Part shown: positions 54,726 to 62,920 of the stretch, one piece after another
Numbering within the stretch: the first letter of the stretch is position 1
Layout: the number at the start of each line of letters is the position of its first letter
Source: Dethiobacter alkaliphilus
GTDB taxonomy: Bacteria > Bacillota > Dethiobacteria > DTU022 > UBA8154
Length of the DNA: 64,000 nt
Direction of reading: 5' to 3'
NCBI GenBank assembly: GCA_016841605.1
Contig: JAENYV010000016.1
Span: forward strand, 1 to 64,000
Program-made: the position numbers and the translations under genes
The notes under the pieces: generated by a model
Databases searched by the model: none
Seen by the model: the letters and a program-made list of their open reading frames with translations, nothing else
Told to the model about the DNA's origin: nothing

Positions 54726-55466
54726 TCATTCCCCGCTCTTTATCTTTGAAGCTTTTTTCTTTAGCTTTTCAATTCTACCCTTAAATCCGTTTTTTGTTTT
54801 GTCTATTAAACCGTAGCTTAAGGCCAGGTTGCAGATTTCTATTGCTTCTTTATATCGACCTTGATTTTCATAAATAATCACAAGCCTTTGAAAAGAAGGA
54901 ACAAACAGATTAAAGGTAACGGATTCAGCCTTTTTTAATATTCTTTTTCGTTCAGATTTATTATATAGTGGGTTGTTAGCTTGTTTTATAAATCTATCTT
55001 TTTCCTCTTTGAGGTATTCTTCTTTAAATTCAGGAAATTTTATAATATCTTCCATACAATATTTTATACATCTTTCAATCCATTCTGGGCCTTCGTTTCT
55101 TCGTTTATAGCACAAATCAATTAAACTATTATATGTAAAATGCAAATCAACTTGATTTTTATTTGTTCTCAAGGCTTCTTCTAACAATTTGTCAGCAAGC
55201 TCATATTTCTTTTTACTAATGGCCCAAACCGCATAATTGCTTAAAAATCCAGAATCTGATTGGGTTGTCGAAGCCTCAACCTTTGGATTATCTAAATGCT
55301 TTGAGTTAAGGCCACCCAGAGAAGAAGCGTAGCATTCCTTAATAAATTCTCGCTCTTCAGGCAACAAAGATTCCCAAAATTTTTCTAACTTAAGGAAAGC
55401 AATTATGCCGCCGTATTTCTTCTTCGGGTCTTTTGGCTTTTTCCCAAACAACCTACCTAACACCAA
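54726..55466 (-). CDS. TPR-like hypothetical protein in lysogeny cassette
   Basis: About 246 residues with helical TPR-like repeats: NYAVWAISKKKYELADKLLEEAL and IIYENQGRYKEAIEICNLAL. TPR/Rap-like proteins in mobile elements can bind repressors or signal peptides, but no peptide gene is seen. TTG 55466 is 6 nt after AGGAG and avoids overlap with the repressor gene; ATG 55496 overlaps its end by 22 bp and lacks a site. Between this gene and the protease is a 135-bp gap with nothing clear. Confidence 0.7.
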   Translation of the reverse strand: MVLGRLFGKKPKDPKKKYGGIIAFLKLEKFWESLLPEEREFIKECYASSLGGLNSKHLDNPKVEASTTQSDSGFLSNYAVWAISKKKYELADKLLEEALRTNKNQVDLHFTYNSLIDLCYKRRNEGPEWIERCIKYCMEDIIKFPEFKEEYLKEEKDRFIKQANNPLYNKSERKRILKKAESVTFNLFVPSFQRLVIIYENQGRYKEAIEICNLALSYGLIDKTKNGFKGRIEKLKKKASKIKSGE

Positions 55467-55474
55467 TATCGCTC

Positions 55475-55828
55475 CTATTTTTTCTTCCTCTTCCATACCA
55501 TCTTTAGGAAGCCTAATATATCTTCTTTATCTTCATCGTCCAGGGGGGCACCGTCAAATTTCACGTTACTATTTCGAAGGAATTCTTCAAGTTCAGCGTC
55601 GGTGGGTTCGTCTGGGATGGATTCGTTGCGATTGTTGGTACGGCCTAATAAATAATCTGTGCTGCAGTTAAAATAATCTGCAATTTTTTGAAGAGTTTCA
55701 TGATCAGGGTGTGCTCTTCCTACCTCATAATGGCCTATTGTTTGTTGAGATAAACCAATAATCTTACCTAATTGTTTTTGAGTTATATTTTTTTCATTTC
55801 TTAGCTTTTTTAATCTTTTTGGAAGCAT
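55475..55828 (-). CDS. CI-like XRE repressor
   Basis: A 117-residue protein with an N-terminal HTH (NITQKQLGKIIGLSQQTIGHYEVGRAHP) and an acidic C-terminal tail, without a LexA-type peptidase domain. This is the ImmR pattern, in which an ImmA protease rather than autocleavage inactivates the repressor. ATG 55828 follows AAGGGG; the frame opens at 55846. It is divergent from the Cro-like gene across a 150-bp operator region. Confidence 0.88.
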   Translation of the reverse strand: MLPKRLKKLRNEKNITQKQLGKIIGLSQQTIGHYEVGRAHPDHETLQKIADYFNCSTDYLLGRTNNRNESIPDEPTDAELEEFLRNSNVKFDGAPLDDEDKEDILGFLKMVWKRKKK

Positions 55829-55864
55829 ATCGCACCCCTTCTGCACTTAATAATACTATTTCTA

Positions 55865-55953
55865 TGAGTATTTGAAAAGAAATTACTCAAAAAATCAGTA
55901 AAAAGGGTTGACTTACTCATATGCTGAGTATATAATTAATACGAAATTACTCA
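55865..55953. promoter_or_regulatory. Divergent lysogeny promoters with TACTCA/TGAGTA operators
   Basis: Rightward promoter: TTGACT (55908-55913), TATAAT (55931-55936), 17-bp spacer. The spacer is filled by a perfect inverted repeat TACTCA-N5-TGAGTA (55914-55930). Further copies of the half-site lie at 55865-55870, 55884-55889 and 55948-55953. A repressor bound at the central site would block the rightward promoter. Confidence 0.8.
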
Positions 55954-55981
55954 TATTGTTAGTTAGAGGTGGTGAAAAACA

Positions 55982-56215
55982 GTGCCCGTAATTAGAAACA
56001 ACTTGATTAAAGCAAGAGGCAAAAGGACGCAATCTGAAATAGCTAACCTCTGTGGCGTTGAACAACAAACGTATTCTCATTGGGAAAGAGGACGTTCAAA
56101 GCCGTCTATAGAGAAAATGTTGCTGATAGAAAAAATATTAGGCGTTCCTAAGGAAGAACTTTTTTTTGATATTTTTAACTCACAATATGAGTTAAAAACC
56201 AAATCCACCGCCTAA
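55982..56215 (+). CDS. Cro-like XRE protein
   Basis: A 77-residue HTH protein (RTQSEIANLCGVEQQTYSHWERGRSKP) starting from GTG 55982 after AGAGGTGG. It is the first gene rightward of the operator region and is presumably the early-switch regulator. The C-terminus has no extra domain. Confidence 0.85.
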   Translation: MPVIRNNLIKARGKRTQSEIANLCGVEQQTYSHWERGRSKPSIEKMLLIEKILGVPKEELFFDIFNSQYELKTKSTA

Positions 56216-56227
56216 AGAGGTGCCCAG

Positions 56228-56275
56228 ATGGATATATGCCGCAGTTGCCCTAACAACCCTAATAGGAAGCACTAA
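56228..56275 (+). CDS. Possible 15-residue Cys-containing peptide
   Basis: ATG 56228 is preceded by AGAGG at a proper distance and encodes MDICRSCPNNPNRKH. The CxxC and good ribosome site are the only support. It could be a leader peptide after the Cro-like gene, or chance. Confidence 0.25.
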   Translation: MDICRSCPNNPNRKH

Positions 56276-56339
56276 GCGAGCCTATTCCGGAAGGGTCAAA
56301 TCTCGCAGAAAACCTCGTGCCAGATGAGCTAAAACCTGC

Positions 56340-56600
56340 TTAGCTGATTGTGTATCGTTTCCAAGGTATACGACCGGGATGTATGTTCGCAAGAAATTTA
56401 ACAATATCGTTTTTGCCCTGATAAGTTGGAATACCGCGTGAATCTTGTGCCATTAAAATAATTGGCATACCCGGAAAAACGGAAGAAAGAGAACGTCTCA
56501 TATTGCTAGCTGCAGCAGTATTGCTGATTACATGGGATTTTACTACAACGACAGCAAAGGTAACACCCTGTTCTTTAATAACAGCACCATCAATTTGCAT
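56340..56600 (-). CDS. Hypothetical 86-residue protein
   Basis: Not assigned to a family. The fold looks alternating beta/alpha: VTFAVVVVKSHVISN, PGMPIILMAQDSRGIPTYQG, and DIVKFLANI. The ATG follows AAAGGTGG. It is transcribed with the second repressor gene, 22 bp downstream of it. Confidence 0.6.
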   Translation of the reverse strand: MQIDGAVIKEQGVTFAVVVVKSHVISNTAAASNMRRSLSSVFPGMPIILMAQDSRGIPTYQGKNDIVKFLANIHPGRIPWKRYTIS

Positions 56601-56622
56601 TTAAAATCGCCACCTTTCAGAT

Positions 56623-56862
56623 TTACTCATCATACTCAGCATTAATGAGGGGAGGGAAGTCAAAAAAATCAACTATAGAAATACCCAGACCGTTAGAAAT
56701 TTTCATAAGCGTTACAAGCTGAGGGTTACGACTCTTACCCTTCAGTATGCTGTCGATAGTGGACTGAGTAACGCCGGACAGAGTAGCAAGACGGTTAATG
56801 CTGACGCCCTTTTCCTTGCAAAGAACTTCTATTCTTTTGGCAATAGCTTTAGAAATATGCAT
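56623..56862 (-). CDS. Second XRE family repressor
   Basis: A 79-residue HTH protein (VSINRLATLSGVTQSTIDSILKGKSRNP) close to small Firmicute repressors. It is divergent from another HTH gene at 57009 and shares an operator region with perfect palindromes. A second immunity-like switch in the same element is unusual. Confidence 0.85.
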   Translation of the reverse strand: MHISKAIAKRIEVLCKEKGVSINRLATLSGVTQSTIDSILKGKSRNPQLVTLMKISNGLGISIVDFFDFPPLINAEYDE

Positions 56863-56921
56863 GTCCTACCTGCTTTACCGAAATATCGTTATTTTTAGTT
56901 TAACAGAAAATATTTAAAAAA

Positions 56922-56986
56922 TTAACGATATGTCGTTGACAAATGAAAAATATTGGTTTAATATGAAATTAACGATACATCGTTAA
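56922..56986. promoter_or_regulatory. Second divergent control region with TTAACGAT palindromes
   Basis: Rightward promoter TTGACA (56936-56941) and TAATAT (56959-56964), 17-bp spacer. A perfect 18-bp palindrome TTAACGATACATCGTTAA is at 56969-56986, and a related site TTAACGATATGTCGTTGA at 56922-56939 overlaps the -35. Confidence 0.8.
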
Positions 56987-57008
56987 TTTGAGCGGAGGCA
57001 AGTATCTT

Positions 57009-57221
57009 ATGTTTGGAACAAAAATGCGTTACCTGCGAAAAAAAATAAAACTGTCACAGCAGAAACTGGGAGAGGAGATAAACATTCCTCAAACCACAAT
57101 TTCTGACTGGGAAAACAACAAATACCTTCCCAATATCAATGAGGCCGTTAAGCTTGCTGCTGCTCTAGGTGTTTCCGTTGCAGAGCTAATAGAACAACCA
57201 AAGGATACAAAAACCGCCTAG
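57009..57221 (+). CDS. XRE family regulator (second Cro-like)
   Basis: A 70-residue HTH protein (IKLSQQKLGEEINIPQTTISDWENNKYLP). ATG 57009 lies 11 nt after GGAGG; the frame opens at TTG 56988. It starts the rightward early operon of small genes, downstream of the palindromic operators. Confidence 0.85.
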   Translation: MFGTKMRYLRKKIKLSQQKLGEEINIPQTTISDWENNKYLPNINEAVKLAAALGVSVAELIEQPKDTKTA

Positions 57222-57234
57222 CGAGGTGATCCAC

Positions 57235-57444
57235 ATGCCGAAAAAAAAATCCAAAATCAAAAGCTGCATTATCCTCAACCCTCCGGCGACCCCGAAAGAG
57301 CAGAAGGCGTTCCAGCAAAGGTCCGCTAAAGCCCTGGCGCTGGCCCTCTATCGGTCGCTAAGCCCGGAGCAGTTCGATGCCTTGATAAGGGCGCTGGAGG
57401 CAGACCTGGGGAGAGAAAAGCAAGAAAGGAGGGACGCATCGTGA
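57235..57444 (+). CDS. Small phage early protein
   Basis: 69 residues, unknown. A basic N-terminus (MPKKKSKIKS) and a helical tail (SLSPEQFDALIRALEADLG). ATG 57235 follows GAGGTGA. Overlaps the next gene by 4 bp. Confidence 0.6.
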   Translation: MPKKKSKIKSCIILNPPATPKEQKAFQQRSAKALALALYRSLSPEQFDALIRALEADLGREKQERRDAS

Positions 57445-57629
57445 ACCAAAACAAAGGGATGCAAACAGCGGAACTAATATTGGGAACAAAACTAACAGTA
57501 AACGATCTAAAAAATGCTATCTGGGACTGCAATAACGGTCTTGTTCCAATTGGCGGCATGCCGCCAGAGTGGTATCGTAACGAGCTGTTCAAGTTGACCG
57601 GCGAAACAAAAGGCTATCACGAAATGTAA
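57441..57629 (+). CDS. Small phage early protein
   Basis: 62 residues, unknown; GTG start after AAGGAGG, contains PEWYRNELFKLTGE. Tight spacing with its neighbours and strong ribosome sites support translation. Confidence 0.55.
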   Translation: MNQNKGMQTAELILGTKLTVNDLKNAIWDCNNGLVPIGGMPPEWYRNELFKLTGETKGYHEM

Positions 57630-57654
57630 ACCCAAACCGCCTAAGGAGGCTCCC

Positions 57655-57828
57655 GTGATTTCTAAAATCGTCCCCAATATCCCCAAAATTGTTCCTAAGG
57701 TATCAGAGCTCCCTGAGGGCATGACTCAAAAAGATCTGGAGAATGCATTATATCCAAATCTGCTTGCTCTGGCCCGGATTTTCGCCAGGCATGAAATAAA
57801 GGAAAGAGAAAGGAGGTCCGCCGTATAA
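57655..57828 (+). CDS. Small phage early protein
   Basis: 57 residues, GTG start 57655 with AAGGAGG at 57643-57649. The N-terminus has a repeated Ile-Val-Pro pattern (ISKIVPNIPKIVPKV) and the rest is one helix. Unknown function; between two well-supported small genes with similar gene-start signals. Confidence 0.6.
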   Translation: MISKIVPNIPKIVPKVSELPEGMTQKDLENALYPNLLALARIFARHEIKERERRSAV

Positions 57829-57866
57829 CACCACATTCATTAAACCACTGAAAGGAGGTGATCACC

Positions 57867-58409
57867 ATGTATAAACAAGCCAGAAAAAAGACCGGACTGA
57901 GCATAGAAGAGGCGGCTTTTCAGTTACATATCGCCCCCAGAACGCTTTGTAAATATGAGTCCGATGATCCGCGAGACCCGCGGCCAAGACCGGAAACAGT
58001 TCTATCTATGGGACTGGCTTACAAGACGCCAGTACTGACCATGCTGTATTGCCGACATGAATGCGCCATTGGTCGCCGCTACTGCTTTGATGTCCTTAAC
58101 AATATTGATGTATCCCCGGTAGCCATCTTAACGAAGTACCGACATGAGAAGCGGGAATTTAACGAGATGTTGGAACGGATGACTGAGATCTTACTGAACA
58201 AGCGGGGAAAGGATGATTGCACGGAAGAGGAAATCGGGTTTCTAAAAAAGGCATTTCTTGAGGCACTTGACGTTGAGCACGTCATTGAAACATTGAAAAT
58301 CAGGCTATACGATTTTTTGGACGTAGCAGAACTAATTAACGAACATAATCAAAAATGCATTGACTGCGGTTATTATGACCCGAAGCAGCCGGCACTGCAA
58401 ATTGCTTAA
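57867..58409 (+). CDS. XRE-type HTH protein, 180 residues
   Basis: An N-terminal HTH (TGLSIEEAAFQLHIAPRTLCKYE) followed by a helical region and a C-terminal segment with KCIDCGYYDP. A transcriptional regulator of the early region is likely. ATG 57867 follows AAAGGAGGTGATC, one of the strongest ribosome sites here; the frame opens at 57858. Confidence 0.75.
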   Translation: MYKQARKKTGLSIEEAAFQLHIAPRTLCKYESDDPRDPRPRPETVLSMGLAYKTPVLTMLYCRHECAIGRRYCFDVLNNIDVSPVAILTKYRHEKREFNEMLERMTEILLNKRGKDDCTEEEIGFLKKAFLEALDVEHVIETLKIRLYDFLDVAELINEHNQKCIDCGYYDPKQPALQIA

Positions 58410-58458
58410 AAGAAAGGCAGCTTAGAAAGAGAAAAGGGAAGGGGGATGGAGACCGACA

Positions 58459-58728
58459 ATGAAAAACGTCACCGCCGCAACATCTGCAACCACCGTAACC
58501 AACGCCACCGCTGCAACCGCATCCGTAAACGCCCTCGACGCCGAAACCTGGTGCAACGACTGCGGAATACCGCTTGAAGAAAGCCAGGAGTGCCCGGCAT
58601 ATAAGAGGCTGTATCAACTGAGAGACGGACTTAGGGAGATTCTGGAAACGGTGGGGGTTGAGCTGAAGACGCGGGATGGGGTGAATGTGATAATCGTGGA
58701 TAAGGACGGCCACGAAGTGGGGCTGTAG
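58459..58728 (+). CDS. Small phage protein with Cys cluster
   Basis: 89 residues. The first 25 are Thr/Ala-rich low complexity; the rest has WCNDCGIPLEESQECPAYKR, a possible metal site, and a charged C-terminus. Unknown function. A competing frame from ATG 58446 overlaps the start; codon and residue pattern favour this frame. Confidence 0.55.
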   Translation: MKNVTAATSATTVTNATAATASVNALDAETWCNDCGIPLEESQECPAYKRLYQLRDGLREILETVGVELKTRDGVNVIIVDKDGHEVGL

Positions 58729-58781
58729 ATGAATTTGTTATAGGGGAATTTGCGAGAAAAAGGGAAGGAGCTGGCGCAAGA

Positions 58782-59174
58782 ATGGAAATGCACAAAATTG
58801 CCGAGCTGTGCAGGGGGCTGGCGAAACATCATCGCCAAAAGGCCGAGCAGGCAGATCCAGACAGCCATATTTGCGGATATAACTTTGGAAATGCCGCTGC
58901 ATTTGAAATGGCGGTCGCATGGCTTGAAAAAGCTCTGAGCGCCGAAAAAGGGCATATTTTCGAGAACGACAATGGAAAGCGGTATTTTGTGGTGACAGGT
59001 GACGATCAAGAAGCGTTATTGCGGGATATGGACAGGGGCGGGTACGTGATCGCCAGAGGACTAGACTGGACGAATATGTGTTGGAGAGGCGGAAGCTATT
59101 TTGGAGCAAACGAGTTTGAGGTTGCAGTAAAAGCTTTTCTGGAAGAAAGGAGGGACGAGGAGCAATGCGAGTAG
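58782..59174 (+). CDS. Hypothetical phage protein
   Basis: 130 residues, unknown. Helical N-terminus (MHKIAELCRGLAKHHRQKAEQ) and a C-terminal alpha/beta part (YFVVTGDDQEALLRDMD). In-frame ATG at 58788 is an alternative start. Its end overlaps the next gene by 10 bp. Confidence 0.6.
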   Translation: MEMHKIAELCRGLAKHHRQKAEQADPDSHICGYNFGNAAAFEMAVAWLEKALSAEKGHIFENDNGKRYFVVTGDDQEALLRDMDRGGYVIARGLDWTNMCWRGGSYFGANEFEVAVKAFLEERRDEEQCE

Positions 59175-59407
59175 CGGTAAGACGAGTAGCAGTAGGAATA
59201 GCAAGCTTCAAGGGCAGCAACCGTGACTTCAGGGCCTGGCTCCGGGAGCAGAGAGCCGGGATGACGAGGAGCCTGGTCGGTGAGCTGGTGGCGGCGGTGG
59301 AGAGCGGGAAAGTGGTGGCGTTAGCGGAGTACAGAGCAAAAATAGCAAAGAAAAAAGCCGCGAAGAGAGCGGCTATGAGAAAATTCACTAATCCCAGTAT
59401 AGCATAG
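59165..59407 (+). CDS. Small basic phage protein
   Basis: 80 residues, rich in Arg, Lys and Ala (RAKIAKKKAAKRAAMRK near the C-terminus), so possibly nucleic-acid binding. GGAGGGACGAGGAG lies before the ATG inside the previous gene. Confidence 0.55.
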   Translation: MRVAVRRVAVGIASFKGSNRDFRAWLREQRAGMTRSLVGELVAAVESGKVVALAEYRAKIAKKKAAKRAAMRKFTNPSIA

Positions 59408-59444
59408 CTTTTTATTTCAAGCAACATGAGGAGGCAGAGAAAAA

Positions 59445-59792
59445 TTGGAAATTAGCAAAGCCGATTGGATGGCAGAAGGAAGAAAACGTTTCGGTGATAA
59501 TACGAATGCCTGGAAATTTCAATGTCCTCAATGCGGCAGAATTCAAAGCTACGATATTGTTCGGAAAGAGGTTGAAAATGGGACGTTTAAGCCAAAGCGG
59601 AATTTTCAAGCAGATGATAAGGGGCTCCCACTTAATCTATCAATATACGCAGAATGCACAAGCCCGAATTGCAATTGGTCTGCTTATGGATTGTTCTCTG
59701 GTCCGGTGACGGTGATATATGACCCGGATAAACCGCACGATGTGAACAGAAAAGAGAATTGCACGATGGCGTTTGAATTTGCAGACGCGTAG
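59445..59792 (+). CDS. Zinc-ribbon-type phage protein
   Basis: 115 residues with CPQCG (about 27-31) and CTSPNC (about 73-78), which together can form a zinc ribbon (VVPTBP-like proteins). TTG 59445 follows GAGGAGG. Unknown role; it precedes the recombination genes. Confidence 0.65.
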   Translation: MEISKADWMAEGRKRFGDNTNAWKFQCPQCGRIQSYDIVRKEVENGTFKPKRNFQADDKGLPLNLSIYAECTSPNCNWSAYGLFSGPVTVIYDPDKPHDVNRKENCTMAFEFADA

Positions 59793-59821
59793 TGAAAAAC
59801 AAAACCAAGGAGGAATGCTAA

Positions 59822-60304
59822 ATGGCAAAGATTGCTGAGGAGATTTTATCTCGCCTGGAGACCAATGTTTTAAAAGCAAAGTTGCTTGAGTTCCCATCGA
59901 TGATCCTGGATCAAAAGGCAGCCATCCGGACTTTGAAGGATGAATATGCCGAAAAGGAGCAGGAGCGTGCTATGCTGGAGGCTGATTTAATGACCCAGCT
60001 GTCGGCCGAAAGCGACCAGAATACCGGAAAAGCGAAGTTTTCTAACGACAAAGCCCGTCAGGCGGAGCTTCAGAAACGCAAATCAACCGACCCTATGTAT
60101 ATAGAAGCGGCCTTGGCAGCACGTTATGCCGGCCACCGCCTCAGTGAAGCTCAAGACGAGCTGGATGCCATGGCTGACAAGTTTAAAGCTTACCGATACG
60201 TAACCAAGTTGACGGCGGAGGAACTGGCTCTGCTTGCCAGCGAAGAGGCCGAAGCTGTAGAGGATCATGCCGTTTTTACAAGCAGCCATAAACAGCTTTA
60301 CTAA
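59822..60304 (+). CDS. Coiled-coil protein of the phage recombination region
   Basis: 160 residues, almost wholly helical and charged, with long heptad stretches (about 30-60 and 110-135). No enzyme motif. Its place directly before the ssDNA-binding-like and SMC-like genes suggests a recombination accessory, which is inference. ATG after AAGGAGG. Confidence 0.65.
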   Translation: MAKIAEEILSRLETNVLKAKLLEFPSMILDQKAAIRTLKDEYAEKEQERAMLEADLMTQLSAESDQNTGKAKFSNDKARQAELQKRKSTDPMYIEAALAARYAGHRLSEAQDELDAMADKFKAYRYVTKLTAEELALLASEEAEAVEDHAVFTSSHKQLY

Positions 60305-60347
60305 GATCATCGTTTCCCAAAATACTTTAAGGAGTGTGATTTTCAAG

Positions 60348-61178
60348 ATGACTGAACAAGCAGCAGTCCAAACACAGGGCCAAACATCTGTTCAGATAAT
60401 GGAACCCACGATAAACCTGCCCATGCTTTCCGACCCGGAAGAAGCAAAACTGACCATCCAGGAAAACTTGGACGGTCTGGGAGATATGAAATTCGACAAA
60501 ATTAATATGCCTTCCGGCGGCGGGATATCTTTTACCATCGTAGACGAAGACGGTAAAAAAATTCCTTTAACAGAACTGACAGGAGTGCTTTTGCATAAAA
60601 AACCTTTCAAGGCTTGGTATATCAAATCCTATGACGAAAAGGACGAGGACGATATCGGCATCCCTGACTGCTTCAGCGAGGACAATATCCATGGCAGCGG
60701 GTGCAAGGAAGCAGGTATACCGGAAGGGCAGCTTTGCAAAACATGCCCTAAAAATCAGTGGGGCAGCGATAGGCGTGGCGGCAAAGGGAAAGATTGCGCG
60801 GAAAAAATACGCATCCATATTCTTATGGAAGGCAACGCTTTCCCGAAGTTTATCGATCTGCCGCCGACATCTACAGGCAATTTCAAGGATTACGTAAAGC
60901 GGCTGGCCAACAAGCTTAACCCCTTTTACGGCGTAGTGACAACAACAGGCCTTGAATCGGATAAGTCGGACAAGGGAATTGAGTATTCCAAAACCACATT
61001 CGCCAAGGCCGCTAATCTGAGCAAGGAAGAAAAAGTCGCCATTAAGCAGTATATAGGCACAATTGAGTCGATCATGGAGCGCATTTCTCCGGAAAGCATT
61101 GCATCGGACGAAGCGGATGTTATTGATTATGTTGGCAACAGTGAAGGTGCGGCCAGTAGCGGAGAGCAGCTTTACTAG
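60348..61178 (+). CDS. Putative phage ssDNA-binding-like protein
   Basis: 276 residues. A cysteine group in the middle (CKEAGI...LCKTCPKNQWGSD...DCAE, about 123-156) could bind zinc; LPPTSTGNFKDYVKRLANK follows. The size, metal-like centre and neighbours suggest a gp2.5-type single-strand-binding role, but no OB fold can be proved by eye. ATG 60348 with AAGGAG; the frame opens at 60267 inside the previous gene. Confidence 0.5.
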   Translation: MTEQAAVQTQGQTSVQIMEPTINLPMLSDPEEAKLTIQENLDGLGDMKFDKINMPSGGGISFTIVDEDGKKIPLTELTGVLLHKKPFKAWYIKSYDEKDEDDIGIPDCFSEDNIHGSGCKEAGIPEGQLCKTCPKNQWGSDRRGGKGKDCAEKIRIHILMEGNAFPKFIDLPPTSTGNFKDYVKRLANKLNPFYGVVTTTGLESDKSDKGIEYSKTTFAKAANLSKEEKVAIKQYIGTIESIMERISPESIASDEADVIDYVGNSEGAASSGEQLY

Positions 61179-61334
61179 CAACTCTATTAAAAACTTTGCT
61201 AAAACCAGAATAGCAAAAAAACTATACAAATCCCTCTCCTGGCCGGGGGCTCTGCTCTCCCGGCTCCCGGCCAGGAAGTTTGTTTGAATCTCTGATACTG
61301 AAATATCCTTGAAAGGAAGGAGGCGCAAAAAAGC

Positions 61335-62918
61335 TTGAATCCAATTAAAAAGCTCATCATAGAAAATTTTCAAAGCCACGTAAAAACCATTATTGAACCC
61401 GCATCGGCAGGACAGCTTACGGTCATAGTTGGTCCGTCTGATTCAGGCAAAACAGTTATTTTTCGCAGTAAGCGCTGGGTTAGCAATAACGAGCCGGATG
61501 GAACAGGATTCATACGTGCCGGTGCAAATTTTTCCCGGGTAACAGAAGAGCTTGAAAGCGGTCATGCAGTAATTCGTCACAGGACAGCAGGCGGTATAAA
61601 CCGGTATATTGTCGTATCACCAGATGGAGAACGCCAAACTTTTGAAGGTTTTGGACGGGCGGCTGTGCCGCTTGAAGTTCAGGAAATAATAGGTGTTCGG
61701 CCAGTGACCATTGGCGATACAAAATTTAATCTAAACCTCGCTGAGCAGTTGGATAGTCCGTTTCTCGGCAGTTCCGTAAGCGCACCAGGAAGAGCTAAGG
61801 TTTTAGGTAAGCTTGCCGGTACCGAAGAGATAGATCATGCCGGAAAGTCATTAAATACAGATTTGCACCGCAGGAACCAAGACATAAAGCACCTGGACGA
61901 CGATCTCGATAACCTTGAAAGACAAATTAAGGTATACGAATGGCTACCGGCAGCTAAAGAAAAGATTTCTGTTTTGGAACAGCTGGTAGATGCAGTAAAA
62001 AGAGACCAGGAACGTCGGGAAAAGCTTATCAAACTGAAAGAATCCAGGCAACAGGTTGCTATTTGTATTGCAAATTCTGAAGCAGTTATCTACCGGCATA
62101 GAAACGTGGAGCTAATTGCTCAAATTGTCGTTGATGCAGAAAAAAAGAATGCACGCAAAAAGGCCGTTGAAGCACTGAAAACCACGCTGGGAAATAAGGA
62201 TTATCTGATTCTTGAATCTCAATGTGTAATTGTTCGCTGGCAGAGCATTGACCTGGCGTTCTACAACGTAGAAGAAGCCGAGTTCAAGAAAGTAAGAAGC
62301 AAGGACATCCGGGAAAAATTCCAAAAGTTGCAAGTTCTTAGCTCCGGCATTAGGCAGTCCGAAGATACGCTCAAGACCTGGAATGGTCTGCAGGGAGCAC
62401 AGAAAGCAGCATATAAAGCCGCCGAAAATCTGCAATTAAACCAGCGATTATCAAACCTGAGCAAGGCTTATGACAAGTCTATTACATCTATCTGCAGCGC
62501 TCAGGAGACTATCAAATGTCACCAAGCCTTGGCCGATGCCTCCGTATCAGCAGACAGGGCTACTGCAGTTATAGAGTCACGTGGCAAGATAGCCAAACTT
62601 AAGTCATTATACACCCAAGCAGATATTTGGGTAACTAATACTGAAAAAACCTTGCTTAAACTGGCCGGGCTTAATGATGTTGAGGCCGTACTATCCAGCA
62701 GCGTAGCAAACCTTGAACTGCAGCGTAAAGTTATTGACCTTTCCCGAAGATTAAGATCGCTTGAAGAAAACACCAGGCATTCCAGAGAAGCCGTTATGCT
62801 TCACGAGAACCGTGTGGCCGAATTGGAAGGGGCGTACCGTGATGAGCTGGTTACCCTTGGTAAGTGCCCAACGTGTGGAAGCATTGTAAATCTTGAAAAC
62901 CTTAGGGAGGTATGTTAA
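61335..62918 (+). CDS. Rad50/SbcC-like ATPase, N-terminal half with zinc hook
   Basis: 527 residues. An N lobe starts IKKLIIENFQSHVKT with Walker A GPSDSGKT (about 33-40); a long coiled coil (about 170-510) follows; the chain ends just after GKCPTCGS (about 515), a single zinc-hook CxxC. There is no Walker B or signature motif; these occur in the gene at 63193. This is the ascending half of an SMC-like protein, split at the hook. TTG start 61335 with GGAAGGAGG. The next gene's ribosome site lies within the end of this one. Confidence 0.85.
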   Translation: MNPIKKLIIENFQSHVKTIIEPASAGQLTVIVGPSDSGKTVIFRSKRWVSNNEPDGTGFIRAGANFSRVTEELESGHAVIRHRTAGGINRYIVVSPDGERQTFEGFGRAAVPLEVQEIIGVRPVTIGDTKFNLNLAEQLDSPFLGSSVSAPGRAKVLGKLAGTEEIDHAGKSLNTDLHRRNQDIKHLDDDLDNLERQIKVYEWLPAAKEKISVLEQLVDAVKRDQERREKLIKLKESRQQVAICIANSEAVIYRHRNVELIAQIVVDAEKKNARKKAVEALKTTLGNKDYLILESQCVIVRWQSIDLAFYNVEEAEFKKVRSKDIREKFQKLQVLSSGIRQSEDTLKTWNGLQGAQKAAYKAAENLQLNQRLSNLSKAYDKSITSICSAQETIKCHQALADASVSADRATAVIESRGKIAKLKSLYTQADIWVTNTEKTLLKLAGLNDVEAVLSSSVANLELQRKVIDLSRRLRSLEENTRHSREAVMLHENRVAELEGAYRDELVTLGKCPTCGSIVNLENLREVC

Positions 62919-62920
62919 CG

